A stretch of DNA of 64,000 bases from Pseudoalteromonas haloplanktis ATCC 14393 (GTDB lineage: Bacteria; Pseudomonadota; Gammaproteobacteria; Enterobacterales; Alteromonadaceae): the NCBI RefSeq assembly GCF_000238355.1, contig NZ_AHCA01000014.1, forward strand, positions 26,479 through 90,478, in the 5' to 3' direction. Below are positions 28,608 to 37,386 of the stretch, one piece after another. A program made the position numbers and the translations under genes. The notes below the pieces were generated by a model, which saw only the letters and a list, made by a program, of their open reading frames with translations, was not told the DNA's origin and did no database searches. Numbering within the stretch: the stretch's first letter is position 1; every line of letters begins with the position of its first letter.

Positions 28608-28724
28608 ATGACGTTATCGCTAAGTTTAGTCGCCATTTGGATGGTGGGTGCGATGTCACCTGGGCTAAGGTTGGCTGTGGTTTTTATAGGACTAGCAATA
28701 AGAGCTGTGCTTATGATGTAGGTT
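28608..28724 (+). pseudogene. Relic of a LysE/RhtB-family exporter
   Basis: A 38-codon frame begins one base after the DUF4177-like stop. MTLSLSLVAIWMVGAMSPG resembles the start of LysE-family translocators (membrane helix, then A-x-SPGP), and the rest, LAVVFIGLAIRAVLMM, resembles the last helix of the same family (GxxFIGLGxRL). A full LysE protein has about 200 residues, so nearly all of the middle is missing. I read it as an internally deleted gene. It could also be a genuine short membrane peptide. The call rests on family memory. Confidence 0.4.
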
Positions 28725-28788
28725 ATTAAATTTTATTAATCTTTACCGCTTACCTTAAAAGTTGTTTCTAGTAATTTGTAATTTCCCC

Positions 28789-28857
28789 GCGAGATCGTGG
28801 CATAAAGCGAGCTTTCTGCTCGCATATCGATTTATTTCACGTTATCTACACGATCGC
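28789..28857. repeat. Nested palindromic intergenic element
   Basis: Outer arms GCGAGATCGTG (28789-28799) and CACGATCGC (28849-28857) pair with one bulge, and inside lies a hairpin GCGAGC/GCTCGC (28807-28823). This may be a REP- or MITE-like element or a structured RNA; no gene overlaps it. Confidence 0.45.
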
Positions 28858-28906
28858 AGCACTTCGTAACTAAGTTCCTTTCCCCGCAAGCTATTGTCTT
28901 TGCTAA

Positions 28907-28920
28907 TGCATACGTATTCA
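28907..28920. promoter_or_regulatory. Putative maltodextrin regulator operator (LacI-type), second site
   Basis: TGCATACGTATTCA, identical to the site at 14303-14316. It lies 125 bases before the TonB receptor start. The two genes groups it precedes are all starch or maltodextrin functions. Confidence 0.6.
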
Positions 28921-29044
28921 TCACACTTAATTTACTTTTTAGTTACACTTTATTGGTTTTATTTTATCCACAATTTAAAAATAAACGGCACACCTTTTTA
29001 AAAAATACAACACACAACTATAAAGTTAATAGGGTAGGAAGCTC

Positions 29045-31927
29045 ATGGGGAAATTCAAACTGAGTGCACTAATGCTCGCAATGTTTGCAGCGAGTAGTGC
29101 GTTAGGCGCGGTTGAAAATGATGCACAAAATAATGCTGAAAAACCGCAATTAGGTGAGGAACTTGAAGTTATTGAAGTGACTGGGTTTAGTCGCAGTTTA
29201 ATTCAATCACTTAATCAAAAACGTTTTACTGATACAGTATCAGAGCAGTTATCGGCAGATGACTTAGGGGCATTGCCTGATGTCTCTATGGCTGATGCAT
29301 TGACTCGATTACCGGGGATATCAGCGGTACGAACTGGCGGACAAGCCGCGGAAATCAACATTCGTGGTATGTCTGGTGGGTTTGTATTTTCCACCTTAAA
29401 TGGTCGCGAACAAGTATCAACCAGCGGCAGTCGTAGTATTGAGTTTGATCAGTATCCATCAGAATTAATTAGCTCTGCAGCCGTGTATAAATCCCCGAAA
29501 GCCTCGCTTATTGAAGGCGGTGTGGCAGGGACTGTAGAACTGCAAACAGCCAGTCCGCTAGATAATGATCAGCAGCATAAGTTTGTGGTTAACGCCAGAG
29601 GTATGTACAACGATCGCGCGTCAGAGGTGAACGATGCCACTGAATTTGGCGACCGCATTAGTTTTTCTTACCAAGGCAAGTACCTTGACGATACTTTAGG
29701 TGTTGCACTTGGTTATGCTCGCTTATTTCAACCTAGTGTAGCAACGCAATTCATTGGTCTTGCGTATAACGATCATAAAGATGTCGACGGTGTTGCTAAT
29801 GATACTAATGGCCCTGAGGTAAAACCAGAAAACGAATACATCAGCGAAGGCTTTGAGCTTCAGCATTTAGGCGGTGAAGAAACCCGTAACGGTTATATGG
29901 CAGCAATTGAGTGGGTGCCGGTGGATAATTTTAAATTAAAAGGGGACGTGTTTTTATCACGCTTTGATACAGAATCATTTGCCCGTGGCTTACGAGTGAA
30001 ATTAGGCGGCCCAACGGCCACTTATACAAACGCTCAGCTAGAGGGAAATTCGGTGGTTGGTGCCTCTGTTAATCGTACTTCAAAAGGCTACACTCACGTT
30101 GAAATTGTAAATGATGATAACCAAGACTTTGACGAAGTAGACAGCTATGGCATTAACGCCGATTGGCAAGTGACAGAACGTTTAAACGTTAATGTTGATG
30201 TGTCGCTATCACGGGCTAAAAGTAATTTCCGCAATGGTTTATTGTGGGCGTTGGTTGCCGAAGATGCTACAGCGCAAGAACCAGTGTTAGATAAAAATGT
30301 ATCAATAAACTATCAGCTCAATGGTTTGAATTTACCGGATGTTGGCTTTAATCAAGCGGCTGCATTTAGCGATATCGAACGGGTAATGGTGAGTAAGTAC
30401 GGTATTTACCCTTATCAGAATGAAGATGAAGTAAGCGCTTATCGCCTTGATTTTAAATACGAGTTGGATAACAGCTGGTTTAGCTCAGTTGAATTTGGTG
30501 CTCGTTACTCTGATCGCGAATACAGTAACAATCGTTCAGTGTTTGAATACGGTAATGATGGTGATTTTTCAGTGAGTGAGCCGCCACTGCGTTTAACCAA
30601 TGACATGGTAAACGTCGTAGATTGGGAAGGTGATTTTAGTTATTTTCCATCATATTTGGCGATTGATTTAGATAAGGCGCTTAATGCTTGGTTTCCAGAA
30701 GGGGCGCCACAGCCAGTTAAAACTTGGGGTAATGCAGATGGGGTAGTCGACCCACAAGGTTACACCACTAACTATTCGTGGACCATGTTACAAAGTGGCT
30801 CAGTGTATGAGGAAGTGCTTTCAGCGTACGCCATGCTTAATATTAATGCTGAGATCGGCAATATGCCAGTGTTAGGTAATATTGGTATTCGCCGTGTTGA
30901 TACTGACCAATCGGCCACTATTTTAGAAAACGTTAATGGTGATTTGGCACTGGGTGCCCAAAACATTACCGACAGTATTGGTATCGTAAATAAAAACTAT
31001 TTACCTAATGTACTTGGCACAACTTATACTGATTATCTGCCATCCCTTAATTTAAACTTTCAGCTAACGGATAACACGCAATTACGTTTTGCGGCGGCTA
31101 AAGTGATGTCGCGTCCACCAATCAACCGACTGGCAGGGGACGCCAGTGCGCAGGCCGATAAAACCACCGGTAAAATTAACGGCTCAAGTACCAATAATCC
31201 ATTCTTAAAACCATTTTATGCCGACCAATACGATATCTCTTACGAGCACTATTTTGATGAATCAGATGGTGCGCTTGTGATCGCTGGTTTTTATAAAAAC
31301 ATCGATTCGTTTATCGATACCATCGCCATTGAAGGATTTGATTTTAAAGGTAATGGCTTTAACGTTCCTGACTATATTGAAAACCCAGTCAGTGGCGAGC
31401 AGGTAGCAACGACTAACGGTACTTATACCACTGCAGTTAATAACGCTAATGGTGGTTATATTCGCGGTATTGAACTTGCCTACACACAAGTTTTTTCCTT
31501 TTTACCTGCGCCATTTGATGGCCTAGGTTTTAATGGGAGTTACTCATACACCGAGAGCGAAGTTGAATCCATCACTAGCTTAGGCGGTGAAACGGTAACG
31601 CAAGGTTTGCCTGGTTTGTCTAAAAATGTATTAAATGGCACCTTGTTTTACAGCCTAGATAATTTTGAAACCCGCCTTAATGTGCGTTATCGCTCAGACT
31701 TTGTTTCAGAGCAAGTAGCTATCAATGAACAGATAGTTAACTTTGATGCTGAGACAGTGGTCGACTTTCAAACCTCTTATCAATTTACTGACTCATTTGG
31801 CATGTTGCTACAGGTTAATAACCTTACCGATGAACCAACCCAAAGTTACTTTGGCAATGAAAATATCACCGGTACGACCCAGTACTTTGGTCGTCAGGTT
31901 TATTTAGGTTTTACCTATAGTCACTAA
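29045..31927 (+). CDS. TonB-dependent receptor, probable maltooligosaccharide importer
   Basis: 960 residues. Signal peptide (ALMLAMFAASSALGA), TonB-box-like EVIEVTG (about 41-47), plug domain with DALTRLPGISAVRTGGQAAEINIRG and STLNGREQVSTS, and a long 22-strand barrel ending in QVYLGFTYSH. The plug style is that of carbohydrate receptors of the 'TonB-Xanth-Caul' type. It is 21 bases upstream of the pullulanase lipoprotein, so both are probably one transcript. Together with the shared operator upstream, uptake of branched or linear maltodextrins is the best reading. Outer membrane. Substrate is inferred from context only. Confidence 0.92.
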   Translation: MGKFKLSALMLAMFAASSALGAVENDAQNNAEKPQLGEELEVIEVTGFSRSLIQSLNQKRFTDTVSEQLSADDLGALPDVSMADALTRLPGISAVRTGGQAAEINIRGMSGGFVFSTLNGREQVSTSGSRSIEFDQYPSELISSAAVYKSPKASLIEGGVAGTVELQTASPLDNDQQHKFVVNARGMYNDRASEVNDATEFGDRISFSYQGKYLDDTLGVALGYARLFQPSVATQFIGLAYNDHKDVDGVANDTNGPEVKPENEYISEGFELQHLGGEETRNGYMAAIEWVPVDNFKLKGDVFLSRFDTESFARGLRVKLGGPTATYTNAQLEGNSVVGASVNRTSKGYTHVEIVNDDNQDFDEVDSYGINADWQVTERLNVNVDVSLSRAKSNFRNGLLWALVAEDATAQEPVLDKNVSINYQLNGLNLPDVGFNQAAAFSDIERVMVSKYGIYPYQNEDEVSAYRLDFKYELDNSWFSSVEFGARYSDREYSNNRSVFEYGNDGDFSVSEPPLRLTNDMVNVVDWEGDFSYFPSYLAIDLDKALNAWFPEGAPQPVKTWGNADGVVDPQGYTTNYSWTMLQSGSVYEEVLSAYAMLNINAEIGNMPVLGNIGIRRVDTDQSATILENVNGDLALGAQNITDSIGIVNKNYLPNVLGTTYTDYLPSLNLNFQLTDNTQLRFAAAKVMSRPPINRLAGDASAQADKTTGKINGSSTNNPFLKPFYADQYDISYEHYFDESDGALVIAGFYKNIDSFIDTIAIEGFDFKGNGFNVPDYIENPVSGEQVATTNGTYTTAVNNANGGYIRGIELAYTQVFSFLPAPFDGLGFNGSYSYTESEVESITSLGGETVTQGLPGLSKNVLNGTLFYSLDNFETRLNVRYRSDFVSEQVAINEQIVNFDAETVVDFQTSYQFTDSFGMLLQVNNLTDEPTQSYFGNENITGTTQYFGRQVYLGFTYSH

Positions 31928-31948
31928 TAGCAAATTGGAGCATAAATA

Positions 31949-34900
31949 ATGAATAAAATAACTAAATTGACTCATTTGCTATTTGCAGTGAGCTTAACAC
32001 TACTTTTTGGCTGTGGTGGTTCAGGCAGTAGTGACGTAAAAGCAGGCCAAGCCTTATTGGCTTGTGATGTACCACAAGTGCCTAACAGTGAAGGGACTCA
32101 GTGTGTTGATCCTGAGCCTATTTCTTGCGATGCACCGTTGTTTCCAGATGCAAATAATGAAAGCTGTATTAATGGCTATAACCCTGACTTACCAGACCCT
32201 GTGGTATTTGCAGGGGAAAATGAAGCCGTATTATTTTATAAACGTAATAAAAATGAAGGATACGAAGGCTACCGTTTACACTCTTGGAATACCGACGGCT
32301 GTGACGCTTACGCGCCGCCATTTGATGCTACCGATTGGGCTAATGGCCATGAATATGATGGTGTGGATCCAAACTATGGGGCCTATTGGATAGTTGCGCT
32401 AAAAGACGGCTATACCGAGTGCGCTAATTTTATTATTCACATAGGCACCGAGGGCACCGGTAAGGCCCATGGTGATGTGGATTTAACCATGCCACTGATG
32501 CAAGACGATGAACGTTTTGTGCGTATGAACTTTACCTTTGATGGAGAGCCAACAGTATTTGAATACCCAGTTGCGAGCCTTGGTGAACGCCCAGTTGCAA
32601 TTGATGGTGCATCAGCGCATTGGATAGATTTAAATACGGTTTTGTATAAGCCCGGCAATGAGCTTACGCAGATTATTAAGCTGCATTCATCAGCTGCCGC
32701 CGATTTGGTTGTTGATTTAGATGCGGGCTTAAATGGTGAAACAGTTGAACTAATCGCCACAAATTTAACCGATGAACAAGCAGCCAAAGTGCCGCACCTC
32801 GCAGATTGGACTGCTTATCAAGGCAATTGGGATGCCGCTACTGCAAAACAACTTATAAAACAACAGCTGGTTGTGGCGGGCTACGACGCCGACGGCAAGC
32901 TACTTGAAGCAAGCTTTGTACAAACAGCAAAAGCCCTCGATGCTCTATACACCCAAGGTGAAAACGACGCGAACGAAGCCATGCTGGGTGTGCAATATAA
33001 TAACAATGCAATAGATGTATCAGTGTGGGCACCAACTGCTAGCAATATGATGATCAACGTGTTTGATGCCGAAAAAGCGCAAGTGCATAGCACAGCCATG
33101 ACGTTAGACAACAATACCGGTATTTGGTCAGTGAGTTTAGACAGCCAATACGACCGTCATTATTACCGCTTTGCGTTTGATGTTTACCATCCCACTACTC
33201 AAGCGATTGAAAGTTTATGGAGTACAGACCCTTACTCACTCAATGTATCAAGCAATGGCCTGTATTCGCAGTTGATCAACTTAAATGATGACGATACCAA
33301 ACCAGAGGGCTGGGATGAGCGCATTGTGCCAACAATCACTAACCCAGAAGATGCTATTATCTATGAAGGTCATGTGCGTGATTTTAGTGTTCGCGATCAG
33401 TCAGTAAGTGAAGTAAATCGTGGTAAGTACCTCGCGTTTACGGAACTTGAAAGCGTGCCAATGCAGCACCTTAAACAACTGGCAGATAAAGGCTTAACGC
33501 ATTTTCATTTACTCCCTGTAACAGACATTGGCACCATTGAAGAAGATACAGAGCAACGCGTTGAAATCACCGATACCTTAGGTAAATTATGCGAGCGTAT
33601 TAACGAAGAAGCAGATGCCTGTAAAATCGAAGATAAAAACAGCATCATTGCAGATTTAATGCAAAGCTACTTACCGGGCTCTGATGATGCACAAGCACTT
33701 GCCAGCGCCATGCGTGATTTAGACGGTTTTAACTGGGGTTATGACCCACACCATTTTATAGCTCCGGAGGGCTCGTATGCATCAAGTAGCGAAGGCATTG
33801 CTCGTGTTAAAGAGACACGCGCCATGGTACAGTCACTACAAGAGGTCGGCCTTCGTGTGGTTCTTGATGTGGTATACAACCATACAACGTCATCAGGCAT
33901 TTGGGAAAAATCAGTATTTGATAAACTCGTGCCGGGTTATTACCACAGATACAGTGAAATAACCGGTGAGATTGAGCGTTCAACCTGTTGTGAAAACACC
34001 GCGACTGAACATGTGATGATGGACAAGTTTGTTAGCGATTCACTGGTTATTCTTGCTCGCGACTTTGGTTACGACAGCTTCCGCTTTGATGTTATGGGGC
34101 ACATGCCTAAATCATCAATTTTAGCAGCGCGTGAAGCAGTGCAAGCTGTTGACCCTGATAACTACTTTTATGGCGAAGGCTGGGATTTTGGTGAAGTCGC
34201 TAATAACCGATTGTTCACTCAAGCTAAGCAAGCTGATATGGCAGGCTCCGAAGTGGGCACATTCAATGACCGCATCCGTGAGGCTGTTCGCGGTGGGGCT
34301 ATGTTTAGTAATAACCCGACCGATGGTAATTTAGCAGACCAAGATACCTTACGTTTATCGCTGGCGGGTAATTTACAAAACTATATTCTTAAGGACTTTA
34401 AAGGTAATTCGGCAAAAGGTAATAGCTTTAGCTGGAATACTCAGCCGACGGCTTATGCTTTAGACCCTGCTGACAGCATTAACTACGTATCAAAGCACGA
34501 TAACGAAACCTTATGGGATCAACTGCAATATAAGCATGCAGCAAGTATGAGTATTGAGCATCGCGTGCGTGCCCATAATATGGCATTAGCAATTCCATTG
34601 GTAAGCCAAGGTATCCCGTTTATGCAATTGGGAGCTGACTTACTGCGCTCAAAATCAATGGATCGTGACAGCTATAATGCAGGGGATTGGTTTAATGCGG
34701 TAGATTTAACGAAAGAAAATAATAATTGGAATATTGGTTTACCTAATGCGGAGAAAAACCAAGAGAAATGGCCTGAGATCATTAAGGTCTCAGGTAATCC
34801 ACAAGCTGCTGCACAGCCGCAAGATATAGCGTACGCAGGGGATGTGTTCCAAGAGTTTTTAGCTATTCGTAGTAGCAGCCCTTTATTTAGATTAACCACA

Positions 34901-36259
34901 GAGCAAGATGTTATTGACCGTGTAGGTTTTCACAATGTCGGTAAAAACCAGCAACATGGTTTGATTGTAATGAGCATTGATGATGGTCAAGGTCTTGCTG
35001 ATTTAGATAACCAAGTAGATGCGCTCGTAGTAGTAATTAATGCAACTGAGCATGCGCTTTCACATACAGTACCAACCGCTGCTGGGTTTGAATTACATCC
35101 AATACTTAAAAACAGCACCGATAGCAGTATGTCTGGAGTAAGTTTTAGTGCTAATGAAACTGAAGGCACGTTCAATGTTCCTGCTTACACCATAGCTGTG
35201 TTTATTAAACCACAAGGCGAAGCGCAAGGCGTTGGTTTGAGTGCTAATGCAACAGTGGGTGCGCCAGATGTGGTGCCTTTTGGTAGCACAACAGTGTATG
35301 TGCGTGGCAGTTTAAATGATTGGGGCACAGCTGACAGCTTTGAATATGTAGGCAATGGTGAATACCGTGTCGCTATTACTTTAGCTGCGGGAGACTATGA
35401 ATTTAAAATTGCCTCTGAAGATTGGTCGAGTGTGGATTTTGGTGCGCTATCAGACGCTGATAAAGAGGTGTTGGAAAATCAAGCCGAAGCACTCACACGC
35501 AGTGGCGCTAATATGACCTTTAATGCTGCAATTGATGCAACTTATGTATTCTCGTTTGATGCCAGTGATAAAGACAATCCACAGCTGAGAATTTATAACG
35601 AAGAACCATTTGTAGGTACGCCTGTATTTGTTCGTGGCAGCTTGAATGAATGGGGTACCAGTGATGAGTTAATCTATCAAGGCAAAGGAATATATAGCTT
35701 TTCGACTTTTCTTAATGCCGGTAGCTATGAATTTAAAATAGCTTCTGAAGATTGGGATACCATTGATTATGGTTCTGGTGAAGCGGATGCAACCGTAACC
35801 GTTGCCGAAGATAAGTTATTAGCTGTTAAAGGCGCTAATATGACGATGGATATTGCAACCGAGGGCGAATATCAGTTTATTTTTGATGCCAGTGATTTGA
35901 ATGCACCCACGCTGAATGTATTTAATGCGCAAATGTTTGCAGACACGCAAGTTTATTTACGCGGCAGCTTAAATGGTTGGGGCACAGATAACCCATTAAT
36001 CTATCAAGCTAATGCTATTTATAGTACATCACTTGATTTAGAGCCTGGAGACTATGAGTTCAAAATTGCGTCTGAAGATTGGAGTACTGTTGATTATGGT
36101 GGAGTTGGTGAATCGCCAATTGTTATGGTTGGCGAGCACAGTTTACTTGAAGCTGTGGGGGCAAATATTAATGTAGCCATTATAGATGCAGGTAATTATA
36201 CCTTTACGGTGATTGGCCCTAATCGTGACAATGTGCAGGTACTGATCAATAAGAACTAA
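31949..36259 (+). CDS. Pullulanase-type GH13 lipoprotein with C-terminal starch-binding repeats
   Basis: 1436 residues. Lipobox LLFGC gives a lipid anchor. A PUD/CBM41-like domain (about 90-190), a CBM48-like domain (about 350-430) and the GH13 barrel follow. Pullulanase signature FNWGYDP and the four GH13 blocks DVVYNH, SFRFDVMGH (nucleophile Asp714), YFYGEGWD (acid/base Glu743) and NYVSKHDNE (Asp851) are intact. The C-terminus has three repeats of about 110 residues (from about 1115, 1226 and 1334), each with RGSLNxWGT and YEFKIASEDW, probably starch-binding. It debranches alpha-1,6 links at the cell surface or in the periplasm; the TonB receptor just upstream would import products. Terminator follows. 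Confidence 0.93.
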   Translation: MNKITKLTHLLFAVSLTLLFGCGGSGSSDVKAGQALLACDVPQVPNSEGTQCVDPEPISCDAPLFPDANNESCINGYNPDLPDPVVFAGENEAVLFYKRNKNEGYEGYRLHSWNTDGCDAYAPPFDATDWANGHEYDGVDPNYGAYWIVALKDGYTECANFIIHIGTEGTGKAHGDVDLTMPLMQDDERFVRMNFTFDGEPTVFEYPVASLGERPVAIDGASAHWIDLNTVLYKPGNELTQIIKLHSSAAADLVVDLDAGLNGETVELIATNLTDEQAAKVPHLADWTAYQGNWDAATAKQLIKQQLVVAGYDADGKLLEASFVQTAKALDALYTQGENDANEAMLGVQYNNNAIDVSVWAPTASNMMINVFDAEKAQVHSTAMTLDNNTGIWSVSLDSQYDRHYYRFAFDVYHPTTQAIESLWSTDPYSLNVSSNGLYSQLINLNDDDTKPEGWDERIVPTITNPEDAIIYEGHVRDFSVRDQSVSEVNRGKYLAFTELESVPMQHLKQLADKGLTHFHLLPVTDIGTIEEDTEQRVEITDTLGKLCERINEEADACKIEDKNSIIADLMQSYLPGSDDAQALASAMRDLDGFNWGYDPHHFIAPEGSYASSSEGIARVKETRAMVQSLQEVGLRVVLDVVYNHTTSSGIWEKSVFDKLVPGYYHRYSEITGEIERSTCCENTATEHVMMDKFVSDSLVILARDFGYDSFRFDVMGHMPKSSILAAREAVQAVDPDNYFYGEGWDFGEVANNRLFTQAKQADMAGSEVGTFNDRIREAVRGGAMFSNNPTDGNLADQDTLRLSLAGNLQNYILKDFKGNSAKGNSFSWNTQPTAYALDPADSINYVSKHDNETLWDQLQYKHAASMSIEHRVRAHNMALAIPLVSQGIPFMQLGADLLRSKSMDRDSYNAGDWFNAVDLTKENNNWNIGLPNAEKNQEKWPEIIKVSGNPQAAAQPQDIAYAGDVFQEFLAIRSSSPLFRLTTEQDVIDRVGFHNVGKNQQHGLIVMSIDDGQGLADLDNQVDALVVVINATEHALSHTVPTAAGFELHPILKNSTDSSMSGVSFSANETEGTFNVPAYTIAVFIKPQGEAQGVGLSANATVGAPDVVPFGSTTVYVRGSLNDWGTADSFEYVGNGEYRVAITLAAGDYEFKIASEDWSSVDFGALSDADKEVLENQAEALTRSGANMTFNAAIDATYVFSFDASDKDNPQLRIYNEEPFVGTPVFVRGSLNEWGTSDELIYQGKGIYSFSTFLNAGSYEFKIASEDWDTIDYGSGEADATVTVAEDKLLAVKGANMTMDIATEGEYQFIFDASDLNAPTLNVFNAQMFADTQVYLRGSLNGWGTDNPLIYQANAIYSTSLDLEPGDYEFKIASEDWSTVDYGGVGESPIVMVGEHSLLEAVGANINVAIIDAGNYTFTVIGPNRDNVQVLINKN

Positions 36260-36286
36260 GCATTGATACACTTTATAAACAAATAG

Positions 36287-36316
36287 AACCGAGCATCCTA
36301 GATGCTCGGTTTTTTT
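36287..36316 (+). terminator. Rho-independent terminator of the pullulanase gene
   Basis: Stem AACCGAGCATC/GATGCTCGGTT with 3-base loop CTA, followed by seven or more T. It is 28 bases after the stop. Confidence 0.9.
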
Positions 36317-36384
36317 ATGATCAAATTGCAGCTAAAACAAAGTTCGCGTATTTTATAATCATAATCCAACTATGAGTAGCTAAG

Positions 36385-36927
36385 ATGTCAGAAGTTATTT
36401 TAAAAAGTGCCTCTTTTGATCCTAAAATTAAGTCGTATTGGCTAGTCTTTGCTGTGTGTGTCAGTACATTAGGGATTGTGACTATTCCTTTAATTCCCGT
36501 GATTTTGCTGCTTGTTTGGATTGTCAGTGGCAGAATCTTGGCTGCTATGTCGGCTCAATTACTCGAGCGTAAACTGGTGGTTAAACGTGGTGTATTTTTT
36601 AAAGAAGAAAAGTCTATCCCACTTGAAAAAATCACCGACGTTGGGTTAAGCCAAGGGCCACTGATGCGCTTATTTGGTTTGTATCGCTTGAGTTTTGAAA
36701 CCGCAGGGCAATCTGGCCATGGCGCTCTCGTGTCACTGCTTGGCGTAGTCGATGCCAGCGAGTTTCGCGAGGCAATCTTAACGCAAAAAGATAACCTAGC
36801 CGAAACAAAACCAAGCAAGGTTAAAGTTGATGAGCCACAAAGCCAAGTCGAATTACTTCGCGCACTCACCTACAGTGTGAAAAACATTGAGCAGATGATG
36901 GTCACGCTACTGGATGAGAGAAAGTAA
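36385..36927 (+). CDS. PH-domain (bPH2/DUF304) membrane protein
   Basis: 180 residues. Two hydrophobic helices (about 18-52) precede a bacterial PH domain of the YdbS/YdbT type with LLERKLVVKRGVFFKEEKSIPLEKITDVGLSQGPLMRLFGLYRLSFETAG (about 60-110). A charged C-terminal tail of about 50 residues follows. Probably an inner membrane protein; family function unknown. Single gene between two terminator-bounded units. ATG start, with GTAGCTAAG before it and no strong Shine-Dalgarno. Confidence 0.82.
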   Translation: MSEVILKSASFDPKIKSYWLVFAVCVSTLGIVTIPLIPVILLLVWIVSGRILAAMSAQLLERKLVVKRGVFFKEEKSIPLEKITDVGLSQGPLMRLFGLYRLSFETAGQSGHGALVSLLGVVDASEFREAILTQKDNLAETKPSKVKVDEPQSQVELLRALTYSVKNIEQMMVTLLDERK

Positions 36928-37065
36928 AATTAACTTATTATTGTACTACGTTTTGCACAAAGAGAAGAAAATGAGAAGTGAGTGAGGGTAGAACAATAAA
37001 TATCGTTGTGCTGTTTTAGTTTTCTCTCCCCACAGCGCAGCGTTTATAAATTTCTTTAACAGTTG

Positions 37066-37386
37066 CTAAGGGCAGTGATAAGCCTCTGCAATAAATGTGG
37101 CTGAAGTGGTTAATTCTATTTGTTCTCTCAGTAGCACCGTGTTAGCGCCATATTGCGCAGTTTGATTTTTTAAGTCATTCAACGCACCAGTTACAAGATC
37201 TCTATCAGCTGTAAACCAATAGCTTATAATATCTCCTTGAGAGCCCACCAACAGGCCTTTGTATTGGCAATGTTGGGTTGTTTTTTTAGTATCAAAGCTG
37301 ATATCAATATCTTGTGCGCTCGGTTGTAATGGATGTGCGCTGCACCCTACGAGTATGAGTAAGCCTAAACAAAGGAACTGTTTCAT
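37066..37386 (-). CDS. DUF4156-like lipoprotein
   Basis: 106 residues from the ATG at 37386, whose A is shared with the stop of the upstream gene (TAATG), with AAAGGTG 10 bases before; the ATG at 37395 would be too close to that site. Lipobox ILVGC. The C-terminal part CQYKGLLVGSQGD ... LKNQTAQYGANTVLLRE resembles DUF4156 lipoproteins of the YjeI/RcsF-like kind. Two Cys (first in HCQYKG, last in YHCP) could form a disulfide. It is translationally coupled to the DUF3943 gene. Function unknown; outer or inner membrane lipoprotein. Confidence 0.72.
   Translation of the reverse strand: MKQFLCLGLLILVGCSAHPLQPSAQDIDISFDTKKTTQHCQYKGLLVGSQGDIISYWFTADRDLVTGALNDLKNQTAQYGANTVLLREQIELTTSATFIAEAYHCP

Larger units (their letters stand above)
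28725..29044. other. Intergenic region before the starch locus
   Basis: 320 bases without a gene. It contains TTACCGCTTACC (28743-28754, shared with a tandem repeat at 49083), a nested palindrome (28789-28857), the putative MalR-like operator (28907-28920) and the leader of the TonB receptor gene, with AGGAAG 5 bases before its ATG. Confidence 0.6.

Noticed and set aside
28520..28729. 69-codon plus frame over the DUF4177-like gene and LysE relic
   Set aside because: Out of frame with both better-supported readings.
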